Shown here piece by piece: positions 6,095-10,407 of a stretch of DNA of 40,519 bases (its first letter is position 1; every line of letters begins with the position of its first letter). A model generated the notes under the pieces. That model was not told the origin of the DNA. It ran no database searches and saw only the letters and a program-made list of their open reading frames with translations. The position numbers and the translations under genes are program-made. Origin of the DNA: a virus; the IMG/VR virus record IMGVR_UViG_3300042198_000104, positions 1-40,519 of that record; one strand, 5' to 3'.

Positions 6095-6124
6095 TTTTCC
6101 ACAACCTGTGGAAACTGTGGAAAA
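6095..6124. other. Three DnaA-box-like 9-mers, candidate origin
   Basis: TTTTCCACA at 6095-6103 exactly matches the 9-mer generally taken as the cyanobacterial DnaA box. Its reverse complement TGTGGAAAA is at 6116-6124, and a one-mismatch copy TGTGGAAAC is at 6107-6115, so three boxes lie in 30 bp. The outer boxes are also arms of an 11-bp inverted repeat (6093-6103 and 6116-6126). An AT-rich block follows directly. The arrangement is origin-like, although DnaA use by a T4-like phage would be unusual. Confidence 0.45.
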
Positions 6125-6259
6125 CTCAAAATTTACAAAATCTTAAAATCCTATTTTTTTAGTTTTTTGAGTTTTTATGAATTCTTGGTTTTTAAGTTTT
6201 TTAGATTTTTAAGTTTTTTCGTTTTTTTAGCAATTAATCCTTAAACACACATCACACAA
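6125..6259. other. AT-rich block with phased T tracts, no gene
   Basis: About 135 bp made almost only of A and T, with repeated runs of five to seven T separated by short AG or GA breaks (for example AAGTTTTTTAGATTTTTAAG). No coding frame is supported. It could serve as a DNA-unwinding element next to the DnaA-like boxes, as curved DNA, or as the upstream region of the gene at 6260, whose leader is A/C-rich and lacks a Shine-Dalgarno site. Confidence 0.5.
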
Positions 6260-6508
6260 ATGAACAAATCATTCAAAAATCTTCAGAGTTCAGCTGTAAA
6301 TTCTGTTGAAGTAGTTGATAACACAGTGAAAGTAGTGTATAATAGTAACTTAGACAAAGAATATACGTTTAACTGTAAAAATATAGAGCAATTCTTAGAA
6401 GATTTCTCTTCAGAATTGATTGATGTAGAGCTAAACAATGGTAAAGGATCTGTAGGTAAATTCCTACATCGACAGATCCGAGATGGTGTTCTTGTCGAAT
6501 CTAAATAG
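6260..6508 (+). CDS. KTSC-like small protein, 82 aa
   Basis: An 82-aa protein with the layout of small KTSC-type domains: SSAVNSVEVV, then a strand pair VKVVYNSNLDKEYTFNC, a central acidic helix, and a conserved end GSVGKFLHRQIRDG. That end corresponds to the K-[ST]-x-G-x-[FY]-x-x-x-I motif of the family. KTSC proteins are small, often phage- or plasmid-borne, and of uncertain biochemical role. Similar proteins are common in cyanophages. The leader (CACACATCACACAA) lacks a Shine-Dalgarno site. It is the first gene after the origin-like block. Confidence 0.7.
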   Translation: MNKSFKNLQSSAVNSVEVVDNTVKVVYNSNLDKEYTFNCKNIEQFLEDFSSELIDVELNNGKGSVGKFLHRQIRDGVLVESK

Positions 6509-6541
6509 TACAACTCTTTGATATAGTAAATCAGCAGTAAA

Positions 6542-6703
6542 ATGTCCAAGCAAAACTATCGCTACAACAGCAACGATAAGTTTCAACAATTCAATGAAGA
6601 ATTTGAAGACTACGGATACGATGTGAAGAATATTCGTAGGCAGACTAAAAAGAAAGTTACCAAATTCAAACGAGAAACTGATGAGTGGTATGACAGTTAT
6701 TGA
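6542..6703 (+). CDS. Hypothetical small Tyr- and Lys-rich protein, 53 aa
   Basis: A short frame starting at ATG 6542, 33 nt after the preceding stop. The product begins MSKQNYRYNSNDKFQQFNEE and continues with an acidic aromatic stretch. A basic segment (IRRQTKKKVTKFKR) follows, then a short acidic aromatic end. The charge separation and basic helix suggest nucleic-acid binding, but no family is recognised. Its stop is followed at once by the ACTGGCACAG motif that marks several cassettes in this region. Confidence 0.65.
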   Translation: MSKQNYRYNSNDKFQQFNEEFEDYGYDVKNIRRQTKKKVTKFKRETDEWYDSY

Positions 6704-6752
6704 ACTGGCACAGTAGTCTCCCAATTGCCCCCCTGATCGGATATTGTATACA
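6704..6752 (+). promoter_or_regulatory. Promoter region of the gene at 6770
   Basis: ACTGGCACAG at 6704-6713 is identical to copies at 52-61 and 7674-7683. A possible promoter follows: -35 TTGCCC at 6725-6730, a 16-nt spacer and -10 TATACA at 6747-6752. Unlike most neighbours, the gene downstream has a Shine-Dalgarno-like AGGA at 6760-6763. Confidence 0.45.
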
Positions 6753-6769
6753 AGTCGTCAGGAATTCAC

Positions 6770-6940
6770 ATGAAAACCGTTCGTGTTCAGGTTGAGACTT
6801 GGGATGGTTGTACTACCATCTGGTATGAAGTTTCTCGGTTGAAGAACCCTACCGATGCTGTCAGCAAGCGAGTTAACGCTCAGCTGGCAGGTCTCAATCT
6901 TAAGCGTATTGAAGTCTCGCTGTCACCCGCTACGGTGTGA
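6770..6940 (+). CDS. Hypothetical small protein, 56 aa
   Basis: A short frame with ATG at 6770, 6 nt after an AGGA. The product begins with a strand pair (MKTVRVQVETWDGCTTIWYE), followed by a helix (KNPTDAVSKRVNAQLAGLN) and a last strand (LKRIEVSLSP). This beta-beta-helix-beta pattern is compact and plausible, but no family is recognised. The stop lies in GTGTGACAGTT, the sequence that opens the next regulatory cassette. Confidence 0.65.
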   Translation: MKTVRVQVETWDGCTTIWYEVSRLKNPTDAVSKRVNAQLAGLNLKRIEVSLSPATV

Positions 6941-6994
6941 CAGTTCAGCAAGTGTCCACTGGGGGTTGACCTGGACCCCCATCCACCCTATATT
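6937..6994 (+). promoter_or_regulatory. Hairpin-promoter cassette upstream of 7019
   Basis: A GTGACAGTT tail at 6937-6945 overlaps the preceding stop. TGGGGGT (6960-6966) and ACCCCCA (6975-6981) form a 7-bp G-run/C-run hairpin. The -35 TTGACC (6966-6971) starts at the stem and lies largely in the loop; after a 17-nt spacer the -10 is TATATT at 6989-6994. The ATG at 7019 follows 24 nt later. This is the best sigma70-type promoter in the window. Confidence 0.75.
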
Positions 6995-7018
6995 GATCAA
7001 GTCAACCGCAAACGACCC

Positions 7019-7348
7019 ATGCGAGTCATCGAACGTAAAATGAACGCCGCTATCAACGCTGGCAAGGATTTCAAACTCGACAACACTCAGGTGGTTTCTT
7101 ATACCAACTCCAGCGATGTTTACCTGTATGGTAACTTGATCGCTCGTGTGGGTGAGACCTGGGTGGAGATCTTTGACGGTGGGCATCAGTCTGCCACCAC
7201 CAAATCGCGTTTGAATGCTATTCTGCGTGAGCATGGTTGCCCTGGTGATTGTGTTTATCAGAAGAACTATCAGTGGTTCGTGACTTTCACTGATGCCAAA
7301 AATCAGAAAGTTACTGTTCCTTTCTTTTCTGGTATGCGACTGAATTAG
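7019..7348 (+). CDS. Conserved phage protein (VYLYGNLIA family), 109 aa
   Basis: A 109-aa protein of a family that I recognise from cyanophages and some bacterial genomes; its function is unknown. The visible signature is MRVIERKMNAAINAG with NTQVVSY near the N-terminus, the strand VYLYGNLIARV, then a DGGHQ/TTKSRLNAIL segment that starts the central helix. A C-terminal beta part (YQWFVTFTDAKNQKVTVPF) has two Cys just before it (HGCPGDC). The ATG at 7019 lies 24 nt from a strong -10, with no Shine-Dalgarno site. A strong terminator follows, so it is probably transcribed alone. Confidence 0.8.
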   Translation: MRVIERKMNAAINAGKDFKLDNTQVVSYTNSSDVYLYGNLIARVGETWVEIFDGGHQSATTKSRLNAILREHGCPGDCVYQKNYQWFVTFTDAKNQKVTVPFFSGMRLN

Positions 7349-7363
7349 TAAAATCTCAAAATA

Positions 7364-7408
7364 TTAGAAATCTCAATAAATTAAAAATATTGAGATTTCT
7401 AATTTTTT
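7364..7408 (+). terminator. Strong AT-rich intrinsic terminator
   Basis: TTAGAAATCTCAATA (7364-7378) pairs perfectly with TATTGAGATTTCTAA (7388-7402), a 15-bp stem with a 9-nt loop, followed at once by TTTTTT. The tail continues as three tandem AATTTTTTC-like units. It ends the transcript of the gene finishing at 7348. Confidence 0.85.
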
Positions 7409-7453
7409 CAATTTTTTCAATTTTTTAAATTTAAAGATAAATTATAGCTTATA

Positions 7454-7482
7454 TGTTATAATTAATAACTATACAAAGGAGA
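7454..7482 (+). promoter_or_regulatory. Extended -10 promoter and Shine-Dalgarno for 7488
   Basis: TGTTATAAT at 7454-7462 is a TGn-extended -10 with a perfect TATAAT hexamer and no good -35. AAAGGAGA at 7475-7482 is a canonical Shine-Dalgarno site 5 nt before the ATG. This is unlike the SD-less leaders of the surrounding cassette genes. Confidence 0.65.
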
Positions 7483-7487
7483 TTAGT

Positions 7488-7619
7488 ATGACTATTCAAG
7501 AGATGTATCAAGAGATTGTAAATCAACAGATAGAAGATACACTGAATGGATATACTGATCAAGATATCTACGATGATTTCTATACTATTCTTGATATAGA
7601 CTACACTACTCAAGAATAG
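7488..7619 (+). CDS. Hypothetical small acidic protein, 43 aa
   Basis: A 43-aa protein with a very acidic, Tyr-rich composition: MTIQEMYQEIVNQQIEDTLN, then GYTDQDIYDDFYTILDID. The YTDQDIYDDF segment resembles SYTDDELISEV in the gene at 8088, so the two may be distant relatives. Acidic small phage proteins sometimes mimic DNA or inhibit host enzymes; that is a possibility and not a finding. The start is well supported by a strong Shine-Dalgarno site and an extended -10 box. Confidence 0.65.
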   Translation: MTIQEMYQEIVNQQIEDTLNGYTDQDIYDDFYTILDIDYTTQE

Positions 7620-7638
7620 TATATCAGTCAAGTATATT

Positions 7639-7697
7639 TGTGCCAGTTTCTGAACTGTCCACTATCACTTGAAACTGGCACAGTTTGATGCCATACT
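7639..7697 (+). promoter_or_regulatory. Cassette with 12-bp inverted repeat and promoter for 7719
   Basis: TGTGCCAGTTTC (7639-7650) and GAAACTGGCACA (7671-7682) form perfect 12-bp arms around a 20-nt loop that contains the recurring CTGTCCAC word. The -35 TTGAAA (7669-7674) straddles the loop and right arm. After a 17-nt spacer the -10 is CATACT at 7692-7697 with an upstream TG. A 21-nt A/C-rich leader without a Shine-Dalgarno site leads to the ATG. Confidence 0.7.
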
Positions 7698-7718
7698 AAC
7701 ATCAACAACACAAAACAA

Positions 7719-7898
7719 ATGTTTAACGCACACCTTGAGATGTTGTCTGCTCGTGAACAACTGATGAGCGACGTTGAATGTATCATTGAGAGTTTCTTTT
7801 ATGATACCTGGGGTGATGAATTTGTTGATGAACAGAATGAGTTAATCAAAACTCTATGTGATGCCGTTTGTGCTAACTTTCCTTCTGTGACAGTTTGA
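7719..7898 (+). CDS. Hypothetical small acidic protein, 59 aa
   Basis: A 59-aa, mostly helical acidic protein (NAHLEMLSAREQLMSDVE, IIESFFYDTWGDEFVDEQNE, LIKTLCDAVCANFPSVTV). No family is recognised. The last codons (GTG ACA GTT TGA) lie inside the cassette sequence shared with other intergenic regions. The natural C-terminus may therefore have been replaced when the cassette joined. It is a single gene with its own promoter. Confidence 0.65.
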   Translation: MFNAHLEMLSAREQLMSDVECIIESFFYDTWGDEFVDEQNELIKTLCDAVCANFPSVTV

Positions 7899-7945
7899 TT
7901 AGTGGCACAGGGGGGATTGATTGCCCCCCTAATCCATGCCATACT
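7887..7945 (+). promoter_or_regulatory. Hairpin-promoter cassette upstream of 7966
   Basis: GTGACAGTTTGA at 7887-7898 provides the previous stop. AGGGGGG (7909-7915) and CCCCCCT (7924-7930) form a perfect 7-bp hairpin whose 8-nt loop contains the whole -35 box TTGATT (7917-7922). The -10 CATACT is at 7940-7945 after a 17-nt spacer, preceded by TG. A 20-nt SD-less leader follows. Confidence 0.7.
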
Positions 7946-7965
7946 AACATCGTCAACACAAAACA

Positions 7966-8091
7966 ATGCCAGACACTTACACTTTCACTGGTGACGCTGT
8001 TACTTTCCTCGGGTTAGTAGGTGTCATCTCCACTGCGATTATCATCGTAACTGCCTTCACTCGTTACTACAATTCTCCCCTTCGGAAATGA
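7966..8091 (+). CDS. Single-span membrane protein, 41 aa
   Basis: A very small protein with one hydrophobic segment at about residues 12-31 (VTFLGLVGVISTAIIIVTAF) between a polar N-terminus (MPDTYTFTGD) and a basic end (TRYYNSPLRK). The charge distribution predicts an outside N-terminus and an inside C-terminus. Function unknown. Its TGA overlaps the next ATG as ATGA, so it is coupled to the gene at 8088. The promoter cassette directly upstream supports the start. Confidence 0.65.
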   Translation: MPDTYTFTGDAVTFLGLVGVISTAIIIVTAFTRYYNSPLRK

Positions 8092-8270
8092 CAAACTCTT
8101 TTGATCGTCAAGCACTCGTTGAAGCATACATTGATCGTTTGCTTGATAACATGAGCACCAAAGATTTGCTTCAGATTGTTGGTGACCAGATGGAAGAAAA
8201 CATCGCCAGCTATACTGATGATGAACTGATTTCAGAGGTTGAGTCTTACTATCCCGATCTTCTTGACTGA
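8088..8270 (+). CDS. Conserved small cyanophage protein, 60 aa
   Basis: A 60-aa acidic helical protein of a type common in cyanophages: RQALVEAYIDRLLDNMSTKD, then LLQIVGDQMEENIASYTDDE, then LISEVESYYPDLL. The end motif, an acidic helix followed by YYP-x-LL, recurs in related small proteins. The biochemical role is unknown. It is translationally coupled to the upstream membrane protein by ATGA, and the next gene follows after 2 nt, giving a three-gene mini-operon. Confidence 0.75.
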   Translation: MTNSFDRQALVEAYIDRLLDNMSTKDLLQIVGDQMEENIASYTDDELISEVESYYPDLLD

Positions 8271-8272
8271 TC

Positions 8273-8470
8273 ATGTTGTATCAAATCCTCTACATTGAGT
8301 TTGATTTTGATGGTGAAGATGAGATGGATGCGTATGATAAAGACCTCATCACATCCGAAACCATTGGTCAAATCTGGGAAGCATGTGATGAAGATGATCT
8401 AATCGAAGAGATCACATGTGCCACGGGTTGGTGTATCAAATCCATTGATTATCGTCATGTGTTGGTATAG
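8273..8470 (+). CDS. Hypothetical acidic protein, 65 aa
   Basis: An acidic protein with a likely strand at the N-terminus (YQILYIEFDFDGEDEMD), a helix (SETIGQIWEACDEDDLIEEI) and a last strand (GWCIKSIDYRHVLV). This looks like a small alpha/beta sandwich. No family is recognised. It is the third gene of the mini-operon starting at 7966. Confidence 0.7.
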   Translation: MLYQILYIEFDFDGEDEMDAYDKDLITSETIGQIWEACDEDDLIEEITCATGWCIKSIDYRHVLV

Positions 8471-8474
8471 CTAA

Positions 8475-8548
8475 CTGGTCAGCCGCCCGTGTGCCAGCTG
8501 CCAGACTGTCCACCAACTGCCCCATTGCCCCCCATCTGCTGCCATACT
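8475..8548 (+). promoter_or_regulatory. Hairpin and CATACT promoter cassette upstream of 8573
   Basis: CTGGTCAGC (8475-8483) pairs with GCTGCCAG (8497-8504) with one bulged T. The CTGTCCACCA word follows. The -10 CATACT at 8543-8548 is preceded by TGC, an extended -10 form; no clear -35 is seen. A 24-nt SD-less leader runs to the ATG. Confidence 0.55.
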
Positions 8549-8572
8549 AAGGGCATCAAACGAAACGAACCA

Positions 8573-8752
8573 ATGAACCGCCTTGACGTGATCTGCCCCT
8601 CTGCCCCCTGGGAGAACACTACCACTGATGAGGACCGTGCCTGGGACCTGTGCTACTCGCTGTCTGAGGAGTATGGGTACGCTGAGGTCCGCCAGAATGG
8701 CATCGTGATTGGAGAGTACGGCAACCCCTCCACCTTCCTTGAGTGGCGGTGA
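8573..8752 (+). CDS. Hypothetical protein, 59 aa
   Basis: A 59-aa acidic protein: MNRLDVICPSAPWENTTTDE, a helix (RAWDLCYSLSEEYGYAE) and two strands (VRQNGIVIGEYGNP). It resembles small cyanophage proteins that end in a phosphate-binding-like IGEYG turn, but I cannot name a family. The frame is open upstream, but the ATG at 8573 sits at the standard 24-nt distance from the -10 and excludes cassette sequence. The stop lies in GGTGACAGTCTGA, the opening of the next cassette. Confidence 0.65.
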   Translation: MNRLDVICPSAPWENTTTDEDRAWDLCYSLSEEYGYAEVRQNGIVIGEYGNPSTFLEWR

Positions 8753-8806
8753 CAGTCTGAGAACTGTCCACCAATCCCCCCAGACTGCCTCTGGGGGTGC
8801 CATACT
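8749..8806 (+). promoter_or_regulatory. Hairpin and CATACT promoter cassette upstream of 8832
   Basis: GTGACAGTCTGA at 8749-8760 carries the previous stop. CTGTCCACCA follows. CCCCCAG (8777-8783) and CTGGGGG (8791-8797) form a 7-bp hairpin with a 7-nt loop. The extended -10 TGCCATACT ends at 8806, and a 25-nt leader made only of A and C with one T leads to the ATG. Confidence 0.65.
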
Positions 8807-8831
8807 AACAACATCAACAAACAACAAACAA

Positions 8832-9143
8832 ATGGACACGATCAGACTCGAAATGGCGATGGGTCGCAACATTCCCGACGCTGGTAAGGTTACTGATGCC
8901 ATGTTCGATCATTTCACTCGTGAGTTTATCGGACCTGTGCTTGAGTTCTGTACTATCATCGACGGTGTGGGTTACTGGAAAGGTGAGCAAGAATTGACCA
9001 AGATTCTTTATGTTGACATTCCCCCCAGTGATGTAGAAGAGATGACCGCTAAGTTTGAGCAGATTGCTAACTGCTACAAAACCGCATTCAGGCAGGAAGC
9101 TGTACTGATCTCTGCCGTCAACAGTGTGATCGAATTCGTTTAG
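8832..9143 (+). CDS. DUF3574-like protein, 103 aa
   Basis: The product resembles the small bacterial DUF3574 family from start to end. It opens with the strand LEMAMGRNIPDAGKVTDAM, where a G-x-x-x-P loop precedes the first helix. Then come FDHFTREFIGPVLEF, the strand TIIDGVGYWKG, an E-linked strand LTKILYVDIPPSD, and the characteristic helix-loop YKTAFRQEAVLI. The family function is not established. The ATG at 8832 is used because upstream extension would run through the hairpin and into the previous gene. It lies 25 nt after a CATACT box. The stop is part of a 9-bp inverted repeat. Confidence 0.7.
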   Translation: MDTIRLEMAMGRNIPDAGKVTDAMFDHFTREFIGPVLEFCTIIDGVGYWKGEQELTKILYVDIPPSDVEEMTAKFEQIANCYKTAFRQEAVLISAVNSVIEFV

Positions 9144-9151
9144 ATCACACT
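9123..9151 (+). repeat. Inverted repeat across the stop codon at 9141
   Basis: AGTGTGATC (9123-9131) and GATCACACT (9143-9151) are perfect 9-bp arms with an 11-nt loop and span the last codons and TAG of the preceding gene. No T run follows, so it may act in RNA processing or stability or as a protein site rather than as an intrinsic terminator. Confidence 0.55.
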
Positions 9152-9181
9152 CACAAACTAACAACAACTCACAAACCCACA

Positions 9182-9283
9182 ATGTCACACTTTACGATGC
9201 CTTGCCTGCCTGTCATCCGCCAACGTGTGACGCTTGCCGAACTGGTCTACATGTGGGCGCTGAACCGCCTGGGTATGCTGTAG
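9182..9283 (+). CDS. Very small hypothetical protein, 33 aa
   Basis: A 33-aa frame with ATG at 9182, preceded by the same kind of A/C-rich SD-less leader as its neighbours (CTCACAAACCCACA). It reads MSHFTMPCLPVIRQRVTLAE and then a short helix LVYMWALNRLGML. No family can be assigned at this size. Its TAG is the first three bases of the TAGACT -10 box for the next gene, a very economical overlap. It is accepted mainly because it fills a gap and shares leader style and base composition with its neighbours. Confidence 0.45.
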   Translation: MSHFTMPCLPVIRQRVTLAELVYMWALNRLGML

Positions 9284-9318
9284 ACTGATCACATCAAAAC
9301 AAAACGACCCATGACCAA
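9278..9318 (+). repeat. 41-bp exact direct repeat, copy 1 (promoter, leader, start)
   Basis: This stretch is identical to 9536-9576. It contains the -10 TAGACT (9281-9286), the leader GATCACATCAAAACAAAACG and the first codons ATGACCAA of the gene at 9311. Copies at 9780 and 10038 match most of it. It marks duplication or exchange of a regulatory cassette. Confidence 0.85.
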
Positions 9319-9499
9319 AATCGAAGCGACCGCCCTTGCCATCGCCGTGGTTCACAGCAACTGCCCCAACGCTGCCAACGGTCACGTTCGGATGCTTCAC
9401 CAGACGCCCGAGGGTGCTGAGACGCTGCGCCTGATCGTTCGGGATGACCTCTGCGGCGCCGCTGAGATCATCGCCAGCGCCTTGATGGGCAATCTCTGA
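9311..9499 (+). CDS. Hypothetical Ala-rich protein, 62 aa
   Basis: A GC-rich gene for a 62-aa helical protein (MTKIEATALAIAVVHSNCPN, then VRMLHQTPEGAETLRLIVRD, then LCGAAEIIASALMG). No family is recognised. The first three residues, MTN/K-like, derive from a 41-bp repeat shared with the gene at 9569. The base composition differs from that of the late genes and fits exchange with a GC-rich cyanobacterial gene pool. It lies 24 nt after a TAGACT box. Confidence 0.65.
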   Translation: MTKIEATALAIAVVHSNCPNAANGHVRMLHQTPEGAETLRLIVRDDLCGAAEIIASALMGNL

Positions 9500-9505
9500 A
9501 CTGTC

Positions 9506-9544
9506 CACCAGCTGCCCCTATGGGCGCTGGTGACCCTGTAGACT
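9506..9544 (+). promoter_or_regulatory. Hairpin-promoter cassette upstream of 9569
   Basis: CACCAGC-T-GCCC (9506-9517) pairs with GGGCGCTGGTG (9522-9532), an 11-bp GC-rich stem with one bulged T and a CTAT loop. The -10 TAGACT is at 9539-9544, only 6 nt after the stem. The leader to the ATG at 9569 is 24 nt and SD-less. Confidence 0.65.
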
Positions 9545-9576
9545 GATCACATCAAAACAAAACGACCCATGACCAA
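9536..9576 (+). repeat. 41-bp exact direct repeat, copy 2
   Basis: Identical to 9278-9318. It covers the end of the CTGTAGACT promoter box, the leader and the ATGACCAA start of the gene at 9569. The two copies are 258 bp apart and bracket exactly one gene and its downstream hairpin, so recombination between them would delete or swap that gene. Confidence 0.85.
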
Positions 9577-9745
9577 TTTTGCTAAGGCGATCCTGATCAT
9601 GCTGATGGGCAGCGTGACCATCGTGGCAGGTGCCCATGCGATGGATGCCGCCCTGAAGGTCCGGGACCTGATCGACCATCGTAGCGCCATGACCTGCCAA
9701 CAGATCAACGAGATCACCCCCGGCGGGTGCCAGATGAGCAAGTGA
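9569..9745 (+). CDS. Small exported protein with signal peptide, 58 aa
   Basis: A short frame starting at ATG 9569 within the 41-bp repeat. The N-terminus MTNFAKAILIMLMGSVTIVA has a Lys followed by a 15-residue apolar core. It is followed by GAHA at 21-24, which is a good signal-peptidase site (A-H-A). The mature part would be about 34 residues (MDAALKVRDLIDHRSAMTCQ and following) with two Cys (residues 43 and 54) able to form a disulphide in the periplasm. No family is recognised. A phage protein sent to the cell envelope could affect superinfection or transport, but the role is unknown. Confidence 0.65.
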   Translation: MTNFAKAILIMLMGSVTIVAGAHAMDAALKVRDLIDHRSAMTCQQINEITPGGCQMSK

Positions 9746-9770
9746 CCACTGCTGCCCCCATCGGGCGCCA

Positions 9771-9785
9771 CTGACCCTCTATACT
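9771..9785 (+). promoter_or_regulatory. CTGACCCTCTATACT promoter box upstream of 9810
   Basis: This 15-bp box is identical to that at 10029-10043 and nearly identical to 10372-10386. The -10 is TATACT at 9780-9785. The leader GATCACATCAACAAAC and following bases bring the ATG 24 nt after the -10. A short GCCC/GGGC hairpin lies just upstream. No -35 at 17 nt is evident, so the conserved CTGACC may be part of the recognition site. Confidence 0.6.
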
Positions 9786-9809
9786 GATCACATCAACAAA
9801 CAACCGACC

Positions 9810-9995
9810 ATGAAAGTCTACGCTGTCATCGCTGGAACCGACTACGAAGGGCAATCCTTTGACTCCCTGCGCCTGTTCGATTGCCGCTCCGCTGCTGAGG
9901 ATTATGAACTGGAACTGCAGAAGCAGTTGGGTGTAGACTATACCCTGCTGGAGGTGCGGGAGGTCTGCATGGAGTCCGCCCTCTGTGCCAACTGA
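9810..9995 (+). CDS. Hypothetical protein, 61 aa
   Basis: A 61-aa protein with strand-loop-helix-strand pattern: MKVYAVIAGTDYEGQSFDSL, RLFDCRSAAEDYELELQKQL, then DYTLLEVREVCMESAL. The opening (VYAVIAGxDYEGxxxDSLRLFDxRxxAxDY) looks like small cyanophage and cyanobacterial proteins in which a YxVxxGxxYEG strand starts the fold; I cannot give it a function. It lies 24 nt from a TATACT box with an SD-less leader and is transcribed as a single gene. Confidence 0.7.
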   Translation: MKVYAVIAGTDYEGQSFDSLRLFDCRSAAEDYELELQKQLGVDYTLLEVREVCMESALCAN

Positions 9996-10028
9996 GGCAC
10001 TGTCCACCAACCACCCCAAAGGGCACCG

Positions 10029-10043
10029 CTGACCCTCTATACT
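10029..10043 (+). promoter_or_regulatory. CTGACCCTCTATACT promoter box upstream of 10071
   Basis: Identical 15-bp box to 9771-9785, followed by the same GATCACATCAACAAAC leader and then CGAACCCAAACC before the ATG (27 nt after the -10). The upstream spacer contains the recurring CTGTCCACCAAC word. Confidence 0.6.
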
Positions 10044-10070
10044 GATCACATCAACAAACGAACCCAAACC

Positions 10071-10331
10071 ATGGCACTCGACTACAACGGTTGGACAAAC
10101 TACGAAACCTGGAATGTCGCTCTGTGGATTCAGAACGATGAGTTCCTCTACAACACTGCCAAGGCATGTGTAGAGTATTGTGGCGACAATGAGACCCCGT
10201 TTGATAAGTTCGTGCGCTGCATGACTGATGGTATCATCGGGCGCCACCTTGTACAGACTAAGGATGGGGTTCGCTGGGATAGCGCCAAGATCAACGACCG
10301 CCAGATCAACGAGATGATGGCAGAGCTGTGA
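10071..10331 (+). CDS. DUF7249-like NYETWNVALWI protein, 86 aa
   Basis: The N-terminal motif GWTNYETWNVALWIQNDE (residues 6-23) is the signature of a small family found in phages, plasmids and some bacteria that I recall as DUF7249; its function is unknown. The rest is helical and acidic (YNTAKACVEYCGDNETPFDK, FVRCMTDGIIGRH) and ends in DSAKINDRQINEMMAEL, close to the family's usual C-terminal helix. Length is typical. The ATG follows a TATACT promoter box by 27 nt. The stop codon lies in GCTGTGACGGTC, which opens the next cassette. Confidence 0.75.
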   Translation: MALDYNGWTNYETWNVALWIQNDEFLYNTAKACVEYCGDNETPFDKFVRCMTDGIIGRHLVQTKDGVRWDSAKINDRQINEMMAEL

Positions 10332-10386
10332 CGGTCAAAGGGGTGGCACAACTGCCCCCCGATCCTGCCGCCTGACCCTGTAGACT
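10328..10386 (+). promoter_or_regulatory. Hairpin-promoter cassette upstream of 10408
   Basis: GTGACGGTC (10328-10336) overlaps the previous stop. GGGG-T-GGCA (10340-10348) pairs with TGCCCCCC (10353-10360) with one bulged T. The promoter box CTGACCCTGTAGACT is at 10372-10386. Confidence 0.55.
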
Positions 10387-10407
10387 AACAGCATGAACAA
10401 AACCAAG

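Noticed and set aside
6150-6240. T-tract repeats as a CRISPR array or tandem satellite
   Set aside because: The units vary in length and sequence and have no unique spacers; similar AT-rich tails follow the terminator at 7403. Low complexity explains them.
8709-8831. N-terminal extension of the DUF3574-like gene to an ATG at 8709
   Set aside because: It would begin inside the previous gene and translate through the hairpin and promoter; the ATG at 8832 fits the leader spacing and the family N-terminus.
9278-9576. 41-bp direct repeats as phage attachment sites or insertion borders
   Set aside because: The repeats consist of promoter, leader and start codon, related copies occur at further genes, and no integrase or transposase is present.
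9714-10247. Long minus-strand open frame (177 codons) across 9714-10247
   Set aside because: It covers three well-supported + strand genes and their promoter boxes and has no start signals. High GC and codon bias on the + strand leave the opposite strand open by chance.
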